Positions 6,997 through 16,366 of a stretch of 64,000 nt of DNA are shown piece by piece. Numbering within the stretch: position 1 is the stretch's first letter; every line of letters starts with the position of its first letter. The notes beneath the pieces are model-generated. The model was not told the DNA's origin and made no database searches. It worked only from the letters and a program-made list of their open reading frames with translations. Source of the stretch: Massilia sp. Root335 (GTDB lineage Bacteria; Pseudomonadota; Gammaproteobacteria; Burkholderiales; Burkholderiaceae_D); the NCBI RefSeq assembly GCF_001425685.1, contig NZ_LMCY01000051.1, positions 42,721-106,720 of the forward strand, in the 5' to 3' direction. The translations under genes were made by a program, and so were the position numbers.

Positions 6997-9363
6997 TCAA
7001 TAGCTGAACACGACACCGCGGCCAGCGCCGGCGGCGTACACGCGTCCGGGCACCGTCTGGTCGGCCGCCAGGTTGCTGATGCCGGCGTACTGGTGCTTGT
7101 CGTCGTTGATCCGGCGCCAGGTCGCGGCACCATTGTCGGAGCGGTACACACCCCACACGTTATTGATCACACCGACGATGTAGATGGAGGACGAGTACGT
7201 CGCGCCGGCGGGCGCCTTGCCGAGTGCGATGGAAGTCGCACCGTACACTTCCGGATACATCCACGTCGGATTGGCACCCCAGTCCGGCGCCGTGGCGTTT
7301 ACCTTGGTCCAGGTCACGCCCGAGTCCGTCGAGTGCAGGACGCTGAAGCCGTCAGCCAGCCAGACATCGCCTTCCGCGTTCGGATTGACCGCGACCGACG
7401 TGTGGCCGAAGTCCGCCACCAGCGCGCCCGCGCTCACGAACGTCGTGCTCTCGCTGAACGTGTGGCCGCCGTCCGTCGAATACCAGAAGTGGGCCGTGTC
7501 CGACCACTGGTTCCACCAGGCGCCGCCCGAGTTGTAGGCATAGACCTTGTTCGGGTTCTTGCGGTCGGCGACGATCCGGTAGGCGCGGTTGACGCCCACG
7601 GAAGGCAGCGCCGGCAGGTTCGTGTACGTCCAGGTCGCGCCGTTGTCGGTCGTGTAGGCCGGCACTGCTCCCGACGGTGCCCAGATGATGTTGCCCGGCT
7701 TGGTGACGGCGATCGTTTCCTCGTTGCTCTGGTTCGCCATCGCATCCGGATGCTTGCTGGCGAACGCCGTCCAGGTCACGCCGGAGTCGGTCGAGTACGC
7801 GCCGCGGGGGTTGTTCTGGACCCAGCCGCCACTGCCGACTGCCGCGATATAGGCTGGATTCGACCAGGCCATGTCGGTGGCGTGGCCGTTGCCGAACCAG
7901 CCGACCGGGCCACGCGTCGGTTTCTTCAGGAGCTCGGTCTGCACGTGCGTGCCGATGTCGCCGGAGCTTCTCAGCAGCGCGTAGCTGGCGCCCTTGGGGG
8001 GCGTCGTCAAGCTGATCGTCGCGGTTTCCTCGAGGCCGGTCACGTCCAGGTTCCAGTTGGGCGTGGCTGCCGACGCGCTCTTCGTGTCCCAGATCCCGCC
8101 GCCGAACACGTGCAGGATGTGGTCGGGGTTGCTCGGATCGATCTCGACGTCGTCGACCCAGCCCGAGAAGTCCACGTCGGACGGCGTATGCGGGGTCATC
8201 GACGCGATCTCGCGCCACGTCTGGCCGGCGTCGTCGGACACCTGCACGACCGGCTGGCCCTGCCAGTTGCCCCAGGAGTTCGAAACGCCCAGTGCAATGC
8301 GCGTCGTCGGGCCGGAACCGGACACGGACAGACCGCCCATGCCGAAGTTCACCCATTGCTCCGTATCGTAGCTCTTCAGCAGTGTCCAGTTGGTGCCGTC
8401 GAACTTGTACAACCTGCACGGACCGCCGGCGCCCGGGCCCATTTCCTTGGTGAACGCGACGTAGACAATGCCGTCCTTGGCGCGGACCATGTGCGGGATG
8501 TAGAAGCCGGTCACCGGGGTCGTCACGCCCGCCCAGGTCGCGCCGCCGTCGGTGGACTTGTACAGGTTGTAATTCAGGCCGGCCGCATTGGCGTAATCCG
8601 GCCCCACGGACGTGTAGATGGTCTGCGTGGCCGTGCCCGTGCCCGTGGTCGACGTGTCGAACAGCACACCCTCGATGCCGCCCAAGGTGCGTCCTGGCAA
8701 GCTGCCGATCTGGTCGCCGGGGTACTGGAACGACGTCAGGGACGTCACCTGGTTCCAGGTCTGGCCGTAATCCGTGCTCTTCCACAGGCCGGACGTGCGC
8801 GAACCGTAGTACAGGACCGACGGTTTGTTCGGATCGACCATCAGCCGCTCGCCGATGGCACGGCCCGGATCGTTGGAACCGGCGCGGAACGGCAAATCAA
8901 CATGCGTCCAGTTGTCGCCGCGGTCCGTGGAAATGTACAGGCGGGCATTGGTGCCGGACCAATCGTACATGCCCGTGACCAGGTAGACGCGCTTGTCGTC
9001 GTTCGGGTCCAGGGCGACGCTTTCGGCGCCGTTGAAGAATTCTTCGCGGATGCCGAAGCCGTCCGTGATGGAGGTCCAGGACGAGGTCGCCGCATCCCAG
9101 CGATAGGTGCCGCCCATGTCGGTACGCGCATACAGGACGTTCGGGCTGGTCGGGTGGAAGATCAGGCCTGTCACGTAGCCGCTGCCGCCGTACTTGACGC
9201 TCTGCCACCGGTTACCCGTCGTCGCGACATCGGCGCCGCCGCCGGACGCGCTGCCGACCATGGCGGCAAGGGAGGGCGACTGCGACGACGGGCTGCTGCC
9301 GCCGCCGCACGCTGCCACCAACCCGGCCAGGGCGCAGGCAAGCGCAAGGGATTGCTTCTTCAT
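6997..9363 (-). CDS. GH74-family xyloglucanase-like lipoprotein
   Basis: 788-aa secreted glycoside hydrolase of family 74 (endo-acting on xyloglucan or related beta-1,4-glucans). A lipoprotein signal peptide is clear (lipobox LVAAC, Cys19), followed by a Ser/Gly-rich linker. The two-propeller GH74 fold shows in repeated BNR/sialidase-type motifs (STDRGDNW, STDYGQTW, STDGGATW, SDDAGQTW, STDSGVTW, STDGGHTF). The two catalytic aspartates known in the family are in place: Asp82 in YARTDMGGTYRWD and Asp497 in GNGHATDMAW. The ATG at 9363 is chosen because the signal peptide begins there. It acts outside the cytoplasm, probably on plant cell-wall glucan. Confidence 0.88.
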   Translation of the reverse strand: MKKQSLALACALAGLVAACGGGSSPSSQSPSLAAMVGSASGGGADVATTGNRWQSVKYGGSGYVTGLIFHPTSPNVLYARTDMGGTYRWDAATSSWTSITDGFGIREEFFNGAESVALDPNDDKRVYLVTGMYDWSGTNARLYISTDRGDNWTHVDLPFRAGSNDPGRAIGERLMVDPNKPSVLYYGSRTSGLWKSTDYGQTWNQVTSLTSFQYPGDQIGSLPGRTLGGIEGVLFDTSTTGTGTATQTIYTSVGPDYANAAGLNYNLYKSTDGGATWAGVTTPVTGFYIPHMVRAKDGIVYVAFTKEMGPGAGGPCRLYKFDGTNWTLLKSYDTEQWVNFGMGGLSVSGSGPTTRIALGVSNSWGNWQGQPVVQVSDDAGQTWREIASMTPHTPSDVDFSGWVDDVEIDPSNPDHILHVFGGGIWDTKSASAATPNWNLDVTGLEETATISLTTPPKGASYALLRSSGDIGTHVQTELLKKPTRGPVGWFGNGHATDMAWSNPAYIAAVGSGGWVQNNPRGAYSTDSGVTWTAFASKHPDAMANQSNEETIAVTKPGNIIWAPSGAVPAYTTDNGATWTYTNLPALPSVGVNRAYRIVADRKNPNKVYAYNSGGAWWNQWSDTAHFWYSTDGGHTFSESTTFVSAGALVADFGHTSVAVNPNAEGDVWLADGFSVLHSTDSGVTWTKVNATAPDWGANPTWMYPEVYGATSIALGKAPAGATYSSSIYIVGVINNVWGVYRSDNGAATWRRINDDKHQYAGISNLAADQTVPGRVYAAGAGRGVVFSY

Positions 9364-9911
9364 GCTTGGACTCCAAGAAAATTGATGAATCGTGGTTGCC
9401 GGTAAGGCGGACGAGCCGCCGGATCGACGCGCCCCGGCCGGCCCGGCGCGCGTTTGTTGCAATGCACCAACTCACCGGCACGGCCGAACTCGGCCTGCCC
9501 GTACGCTGGTGCGTTTAATCGGAAGGAAGAAAAATGGCGGCATACCCGCCATGGCGCGGGCGCGCTACGGTCGTGGCCGAGGGGTGGATGTTTGCTTCAA
9601 GGCGGTCTCCGGTTTTATCGTATGTCTTCTTTCCAGCGCGCGTCGACGACGGCCACGCTGGATATGAAATCGTTTTCTTGAGACCTAGAGTATTGACAAA
9701 AGGTATGCATTTCTTGCACTTCCGGCTATAAAAGCTTGAAATGTGCAGAAAGTTGAAGAGATTGAGGCAGAATTTATAGTGACGCCCAGGGCCGTCGCCG
9801 GGCAATGTGGTAGAGGTTTCCGAGAAGAAACTAACACTGCCGGCAGTTGCTGCCACGATCCCCCGCATCAGTGTACAATCCCCCGTTCATTTTTTTCTCA
9901 CCCATTCCCAC
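9364..9911. other. 548-bp intergenic region, no supported gene
   Basis: Separates the divergent GH74 and hemF genes and must hold both promoters. It is more AT-rich from about 9650 to 9780 than its surroundings. A 65-codon frame at 9534 has a fair Shine-Dalgarno (GGAAGGA), but its composition is atypical and it has no recognisable domain, so I do not call it. No clear -35/-10 pair with 16-18 bp spacing was found. Confidence 0.5.
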
Positions 9912-10823
9912 ATGTCCACCCCGAATCCCGCCGCCGTCAAGGCCTGGCTGCTCGACCTGCAGGCGCGCATCGTGCAAGCGCTGGAAGGCGTCGACGGCAA
10001 GCCCTTCTTGCGCGATACGTGGGAACGGCCCGAAGGCGGCGGCGGCATCTCGCGCCTCATCGAGGAAGGCAATGTGATCGAACGGGGCGGCGTGAATTTC
10101 TCGCACGTGCGCGGCACGAGCCTGCCGCCGTCGGCGATGGCCGCGCGGCCGGAACTCGCGGGCCGCGCGTGGGAAGCGATGGGCGTGTCGCTCGTGATCC
10201 ATCCGCGCAATCCGTATGCACCCACCGTGCATATGAACGTGCGGTTTTTCGAAGCGACGGCCGAAGGCAAGGACCCCGTCTGGTGGTTCGGCGGCGGCAT
10301 GGATCTCACGCCCTGTTACGGCTTTGAGGCCGATGCGCGCCACTTCCACCAGGTCTGCCACGACGCGCTGGCGCCGTTCGGCGACGACCTGCATCCGCGC
10401 TTCAAGCGCTGGTGCGACGACTATTTCTACGTGAAGCACCGCAAGGAAGCGCGCGGCGTCGGCGGCGTCTTCTTCGACGATTTCAACGAACTCGGATTCG
10501 ACACGTCGTACGCCATGGTGCAGGGCGTCGGCAACGGCTTCCTCGACGCCTACCTGCCGATCCTGCAGCGCCGCAAGGACCAGCCCTACGGCGAACGCGA
10601 ACGCGATTTCCAGGCCTACCGGCGCGGGCGCTACGTCGAATTCAACCTCGTCTGGGACCGCGGCACGCTGTTCGGCCTGCAGTCGGGCGGGCGCACGGAG
10701 GCGATCCTGATGTCGATGCCGCCGATCGTCAAATGGCGCTACGACTGGCATCCCGAACCGGGCAGCCCGGAAGCGCAACTGTATTCGGACTTCCTTCCCC
10801 ACCGGGACTGGCTGGCTTCGTGA
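9912..10823 (+). CDS. hemF: Oxygen-dependent coproporphyrinogen III oxidase
   Basis: 303-aa cytoplasmic enzyme that oxidatively decarboxylates coproporphyrinogen III to protoporphyrinogen IX in haem synthesis. Typical motifs are GGGISRLIEEGNVIERGGVNFSHV (split here only by my shorthand), WWFGGGMDLTPCYGFEADA, KHRKEARGVGG, and YVEFNLVWDRGT near the C-terminus. Length equals the usual 300 or so residues. The ATG at 9912 gives the standard N-terminus (MSTPNPAAVKAWLLDLQ). Its TGA overlaps the GTG start of nadD. Confidence 0.97.
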   Translation: MSTPNPAAVKAWLLDLQARIVQALEGVDGKPFLRDTWERPEGGGGISRLIEEGNVIERGGVNFSHVRGTSLPPSAMAARPELAGRAWEAMGVSLVIHPRNPYAPTVHMNVRFFEATAEGKDPVWWFGGGMDLTPCYGFEADARHFHQVCHDALAPFGDDLHPRFKRWCDDYFYVKHRKEARGVGGVFFDDFNELGFDTSYAMVQGVGNGFLDAYLPILQRRKDQPYGERERDFQAYRRGRYVEFNLVWDRGTLFGLQSGGRTEAILMSMPPIVKWRYDWHPEPGSPEAQLYSDFLPHRDWLAS

Positions 10824-11491
10824 CGACGTGTGCGAATTCCTGTGTAGCACTGCTGGGAGGTAGTTTCGATCCGCCGCATCACGGCCACGTCGCGCTGGCC
10901 GAACTGTTCGCGCGCCTGCTCCGTCCGGACGAGCTGCGCGTGCTGCCGGCCGGCCAGCCGTGGCAAAAAAAGACCGGCCTGGAAGCGGGCGACGCCGAGC
11001 GCGTGGCGATGCTCGAACTGGCGTTCGCGGGCAGCAGCGCGCCGGTGACGATCGATACCCGCGAAATCGCCCGCCACGGAGCGACGTACACGGTCGAAAC
11101 GCTGCGCGAAGTGCGCGCGGAACTGGGTCCAAGCGTCTCCATCGTGTTCGTGATGGGCGCGGACCAGCTGCAAAAACTGGACACCTGGCGCGACTGGCAG
11201 GACCTGTTCGCGCTGGCGAATTTTGGCGTCGCCGCCCGCCCCGGCTACGGGCTCGACGATGCCGCGCTGCCGCCCGCCGTGGCGGCGGAACTGGCGCACC
11301 GGCGCGCGTCGTTCAACGATGTGCGCGCGAGCCCGGCGGGCAAAGTCTGCCTGGCGCACACGCTGGCCGTCGACATCTCGGCCACCCAGGTGCGCGCTGC
11401 GCTGCACGCGCAACCCCGTACTGACATAAGCGCGCTGGTTGCGCCGCAAGTGCTAGACTATATTCAACAACATAACTTATACAAAAGCTAA
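10820..11491 (+). CDS. nadD: Nicotinate-nucleotide adenylyltransferase
   Basis: 223-aa enzyme of NAD biosynthesis that adenylates nicotinate mononucleotide. The nucleotidyltransferase signature GGSFDPPHHGH sits at about residue 13, and the ISATQVRAAL motif (ISSTxIR type) is near the C-terminus; VFVMGADQLQKLDTW is also characteristic. No ATG precedes the signature in frame within a sensible distance. I start at GTG 10820, which overlaps the hemF stop (GTGA) and suggests coupled translation. The TAA shares one base with the rsfS ATG. Confidence 0.93.
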   Translation: MTTCANSCVALLGGSFDPPHHGHVALAELFARLLRPDELRVLPAGQPWQKKTGLEAGDAERVAMLELAFAGSSAPVTIDTREIARHGATYTVETLREVRAELGPSVSIVFVMGADQLQKLDTWRDWQDLFALANFGVAARPGYGLDDAALPPAVAAELAHRRASFNDVRASPAGKVCLAHTLAVDISATQVRAALHAQPRTDISALVAPQVLDYIQQHNLYKS

Positions 11492-12177
11492 TGGATATCA
11501 AGAAACTGCAAACGCTCGTCGTCGACGCCCTCGAAGACGTCAAGGGCCAGGAAATCGTCCTGTTCGACACGACGCACCTGACCAGCCTGTTCGACCGCAT
11601 CGCGGTCGTGTCGGGCACGTCGAATCGCCAGACCAAGGCGCTGGCCGCCTCGGTGCGCGACAAGGTCAAGGACGCAGGCGGCGACGTGATCGGCATGGAA
11701 GGCGAAGACACGGGCGAATGGGTCCTCGTCGACCTGGGCGACATGATCGTGCACATCATGCAGCCGGCCATCCGCCAGTACTACCGCCTGGAAGAAATCT
11801 GGGGCGACAAGCCGGTGAAGCTGGGCGCCGCCAAGCGCAAGTCGACGACGGAAGGCCTGGACGCGGCCGCGCCGAAAGCGAAGTCGAAGCACCTCGCCGC
11901 CAACCAGGAACAGGAAGACGCGAAACCGGTGCGCGAGCGCAAGCCGGCGGCCAAGAAATCGGCCGACGCCAAGCCGGCCGCCAAGAAACCGGCCGCCAAG
12001 AAGATCCCGACCGGCGCCACCGTGAAGGTTGCCGTGTCCAAGACCGCCGCCGCGGACGCGAAGGCCGCCAAGGCCGCCAAGGCTGCCGCCGCACCGAAGC
12101 GCGCCACCAAGGCCGCGGCCGAGGGCGCCGCACCGGCCAAGAAAGTCATCCGCCGCATCAAAAAAGCTGACGAATAA
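11491..12177 (+). CDS. rsfS: Ribosome silencing factor RsfS with long basic tail
   Basis: 228-aa protein. Residues 1 to about 110 are a complete RsfS/DUF143 domain, which binds ribosomal protein uL14 and blocks subunit joining (motifs VVDALEDVKGQEIVLFDTT, VSGTSNRQTKALA, GEWVLVDLGDMIVHIM, FYRLE-type QYYRLEEIWGD). The rest, about 115 residues, is a low-complexity Lys/Ala/Pro-rich tail with repeated PAAKK and AKAAKAA units, ending VIRRIKKADE. It looks like histone H1 and other polycationic tails. Many RsfS proteins stop after the domain. The ATG overlaps the nadD stop by one base; rlmH follows after 6 bp. Confidence 0.93.
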   Translation: MDIKKLQTLVVDALEDVKGQEIVLFDTTHLTSLFDRIAVVSGTSNRQTKALAASVRDKVKDAGGDVIGMEGEDTGEWVLVDLGDMIVHIMQPAIRQYYRLEEIWGDKPVKLGAAKRKSTTEGLDAAAPKAKSKHLAANQEQEDAKPVRERKPAAKKSADAKPAAKKPAAKKIPTGATVKVAVSKTAAADAKAAKAAKAAAAPKRATKAAAEGAAPAKKVIRRIKKADE

Positions 12178-12183
12178 GCTGCG

Positions 12184-12654
12184 ATGCAGTTGATCATCGC
12201 CGCCGTCGGCCACAAGATGCCGGCCTGGATCGAGACCGGCTTCGCGGAATACGTCAAACGCATGCCGCCCGAGCTGCGCATCGTGCTCAAGGAAATCAAG
12301 CCGGTGGAACGTTCCGGCAGCAAGACGGCGGCCACCGCGATGGCGCTCGAGCGCGAGCGCATCGAGGCCGTGCTGCCCAAGGGTGCGCGCATTGTCGCCC
12401 TCGACGAACGCGGCAAGGATCTCACCAGTGTCGGCCTGTCGCAGCAACTGGAGGCCTGGCAGCAGGACGGGCGCGATTGCGTCTTCCTGATCGGCGGGGC
12501 CGACGGCCTCGATCCGGAACTCAAGGCGCGGGCCGATGGCCTGATCCGCATCTCCAGCATGACACTGCCGCACGGTATCGTGCGCGTGATGCTCGCGGAA
12601 CAGTTATATCGTGCCTGGACGATTACCCAGAACCATCCCTACCATCGAGTGTGA
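12184..12654 (+). CDS. rlmH: 23S rRNA pseudouridine-1915 N3-methyltransferase
   Basis: 156-aa SPOUT-class methyltransferase that modifies pseudouridine 1915 of 23S rRNA in the 70S ribosome. Full family length. The SAM-binding trefoil knot is visible as FLIGGADGLDPELKARAD and SSMTLPHGIVRVMLAEQLYR, with the C-terminal NHPYHR motif. It is 6 bp after rsfS and 4 bp before maf, in the usual betaproteobacterial order. Confidence 0.97.
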   Translation: MQLIIAAVGHKMPAWIETGFAEYVKRMPPELRIVLKEIKPVERSGSKTAATAMALERERIEAVLPKGARIVALDERGKDLTSVGLSQQLEAWQQDGRDCVFLIGGADGLDPELKARADGLIRISSMTLPHGIVRVMLAEQLYRAWTITQNHPYHRV

Positions 12655-12658
12655 CCCG

Positions 12659-13279
12659 ATGAAACCGCTCGACAAGAAAATCTACCTCGCCTCGAAGAGC
12701 CCGCGCCGGCGCGAACTGCTGCGCCAGGTCGGCATCGACTTCGACATCCTCAGCCTCCGCTCCGACCCGGCCCGCGGCATCGACGTCAGCGAAGACACGT
12801 TCGCGGACGAGCCCGCGCTCGACTACGTGGCGCGGGTGGCGCGCGAAAAAGGCGCGTTCGCGTGGAACGTGCTGCACCTGCGCCGCATGCCGCTGCGCCC
12901 CGTGCTGTCGGCCGACACGACCGTCACCATCGACGGCGAGATCCTCGGCAAGCCGGCCAGCCACAAGGAAGCCGTCGCCATGCTCGAACGCCTGTCGGGC
13001 CGCACGCACCAGGTGCTGACGTCCGTCGCGCTGCACTACACGGACGTGTTCGAGCAGGTGACGCAGGTGTCGGACGTGCGTTTCGCGAAGCTCACCCCGG
13101 CCGCGATCCAGGCGTACTGCGCCACGCCCGAGCCCTACGACAAGGCCGGCGGCTACGGCATCCAGGGCCTCGCCGCCCTGTTCATCGAGCATATCGAGGG
13201 CAGCCATTCCGGCATCATGGGGTTGCCGGTGTTCGAGACGGCGCAGTTATTGCAGAAAGCGGGCGTCTGCATTTTGTAG
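12659..13279 (+). CDS. maf: Maf-family nucleoside triphosphate pyrophosphatase
   Basis: 206-aa house-cleaning pyrophosphatase that hydrolyses non-canonical or modified nucleoside triphosphates. Signature motifs: LASKSPRRRELL at the N-terminus, SADTTVTIDGEILGKP in the middle, and YGIQGLAALFIEHIEGSHSG with the catalytic region. The start at 12659 is 4 bp after the rlmH stop. The TAG stop is the TAG of the family A repeat that begins at 13276 (GTAGGGTGGGC), so the repeat sets the end of this gene. Confidence 0.94.
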   Translation: MKPLDKKIYLASKSPRRRELLRQVGIDFDILSLRSDPARGIDVSEDTFADEPALDYVARVAREKGAFAWNVLHLRRMPLRPVLSADTTVTIDGEILGKPASHKEAVAMLERLSGRTHQVLTSVALHYTDVFEQVTQVSDVRFAKLTPAAIQAYCATPEPYDKAGGYGIQGLAALFIEHIEGSHSGIMGLPVFETAQLLQKAGVCIL

Positions 13280-13356
13280 GGTGGGCGGCCCTCCGCCCAC
13301 GCGCGACATATGCGGCTCATTGGCGTAACGCGTGGGCACGGAGTGCCCACCCTGCG
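13276..13356. repeat. Family A repeat, inverted pair A2
   Basis: A forward copy (GTAGGGTGGGCGGCCCTCCG then CCCACGCG) and, about 25 bp later, a reverse copy (GCGTGGGCACGGAGTGCCCA then CCCTGCG). Each copy folds on itself and the pair can fold together. It supplies the maf stop codon and fills most of the gap before rng. Confidence 0.85.
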
Positions 13357-13396
13357 TGTATGATGTGATCCTGGACAACAATTAAAACCTGGTCAC

Positions 13397-14878
<1,482 letters not shown>

Positions 14879-14894
14879 GAGAACAAGCTTTCAA

Positions 14895-16364
14895 TCAATG
14901 ACTTAAATCCAGCCAGGGGCACTCGCCCGCCGCGTGCAGCCGTCCGCGGCCGCCGCGCTTGGCCTCGTACAGGGCGCGGTCGGCTGCTGCCAGCAGCTCG
15001 TCGTAGACCCGCTCGAAGTACTGGCGCGGCGGCGCGGACGCGCTGCGCAAGGTTTCCGGCACTGGCAGCAGGGTCGCCATGCCGACGCTGCCGCGCACCG
15101 GCAGGCTTCGGCCCTGCCACTCGATGCCCGTGTCCTGCAGCAGGTCGAGCAGGCGTGCGGCGACTTGGGCTGCACCAATCTCGCCCGTATTCGGCAGGAC
15201 GACGATGAACTCGTCACCGCCGTAGCGGCCCGCCATGTCGCCTTCGCGCACGATGGCGCGCAGCAGGCGGCCCATGGCGACCAGCGCCTGGTCGCCGGCC
15301 AGGTGGCCGCTGTCGTCGTTGATGCGCTTCAGGCCGTCCATATCCACCATCAGGAGCGTCAGCGGGCCGCCGTGGCGGCAAGCCTTGCGGATCTCGACGA
15401 TCGTCCACTGTTCCACGAAGCGGCGCAAGTGCACGCCCGTGAGCGGGTCGACGGTGGCCATTTTGAACAATTGCGCGTTGCGGATTGCCACCGCGGCCTG
15501 GTTGGCGAACACGGACACCAGTTCCAGGTCCTGGTTGTCGACGATCGGCTTGTCGAGGTAGATCACGCCGATCGCCTGATCGGCCACGCACAGGGGCACG
15601 ACGGTGGCGTCGGTGCCGACCTGTGGGCGGCGGCTTCGCGTGGCTTGGTCCAGCGCCCGCGCCAGGAGGCCATCGAGCTCCTGCTCGTTCAACCCGCCGG
15701 CCCCCGCGTAACGGCCGGTCGCCGCGTACACGGTGGGACCGGCATCGTCCTCGAACACGGCGAGGAAGCAGGACGGCGCGACGCCGGGATCGTCGGTGTG
15801 GTGCTCCCGGCTGGCGACGCATGAATTAGCGACGCCGAACAGGCCGGTGACCTGGAAGATGATGTCCTGCAGCAGGTTTTCCAGCGGCTGCAGCCGGTGC
15901 AGCCCGGGCGTCGCGTCGAGGATGTAGCGCAGGCCCACGCGGCTCTTGTGCAGCAGCCGGGCCGAATGGGCCGCTTTCAGTCCCACGTCCACCCACATCA
16001 GCAGCTTGTCGGGCCCCTCGCTCTTATCGTGGTAGCCCTGGATGTCGAGGCGCCTGAGGAGCGCGCGCGGCGGCTGCTCGGACGCGTAGCCGGTCTGCAG
16101 GATCACTTGCAGCATCGGGTTCGTCTTGCGCAGTTCGCCCACCACTTCCTCGCCGGTCATGCCGTGCATGTAGAAATCGAGCAGCAGCAGGTCGACGTGG
16201 ACGCTGGCCAGCAACGCCAAGGCCTCCTCGCCGTCGCGGGCGGTCAGCACACGGTGGCCTTCACGTTCGAGCAGCTTGCGGATGGCGTCGAGGTAGGTCT
16301 GGTCGTCATCGGTGAGGAGGATGACCCAATCGGTGCGGGTGGCGTGGCGGGTTTTGCGGACCAT
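14895..16364 (-). CDS. Response regulator diguanylate cyclase (REC-GAF-GGDEF)
   Basis: 489-aa cytoplasmic protein. The receiver domain is at about residues 12-130 (VILLTDDDQTYLD acidic pocket; phosphoacceptor Asp in LLLLDFYMHGM), a GAF domain at about 160-305, and a GGDEF domain at about 315-475 with an intact active-site motif GRYGGDEFIV. It should make cyclic di-GMP on phosphorylation. No upstream RxxD inhibitory site is obvious. I start at ATG 16364; a GTG at 16370 is possible and would overlap the kinase stop. An AAGG about 10 nt upstream favours the ATG. The sensor kinase gene immediately upstream is its likely partner. Confidence 0.9.
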   Translation of the reverse strand: MVRKTRHATRTDWVILLTDDDQTYLDAIRKLLEREGHRVLTARDGEEALALLASVHVDLLLLDFYMHGMTGEEVVGELRKTNPMLQVILQTGYASEQPPRALLRRLDIQGYHDKSEGPDKLLMWVDVGLKAAHSARLLHKSRVGLRYILDATPGLHRLQPLENLLQDIIFQVTGLFGVANSCVASREHHTDDPGVAPSCFLAVFEDDAGPTVYAATGRYAGAGGLNEQELDGLLARALDQATRSRRPQVGTDATVVPLCVADQAIGVIYLDKPIVDNQDLELVSVFANQAAVAIRNAQLFKMATVDPLTGVHLRRFVEQWTIVEIRKACRHGGPLTLLMVDMDGLKRINDDSGHLAGDQALVAMGRLLRAIVREGDMAGRYGGDEFIVVLPNTGEIGAAQVAARLLDLLQDTGIEWQGRSLPVRGSVGMATLLPVPETLRSASAPPRQYFERVYDELLAAADRALYEAKRGGRGRLHAAGECPWLDLSH

Positions 16365-16366
16365 GG

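Noticed and set aside
9690..9735. Sigma-70 promoter from TTGACA and TATAAA
   Set aside because: The two hexamers are 28 bp apart, too far for one promoter; a sigma-54 reading also fails on GG-GC spacing.
9515..9868. 117-codon minus-strand frame and the 65-codon plus-strand frame at 9534
   Set aside because: No recognisable domain and composition unlike the other genes; both lie in the divergent promoter region. The plus-strand frame has a fair Shine-Dalgarno but nothing else.
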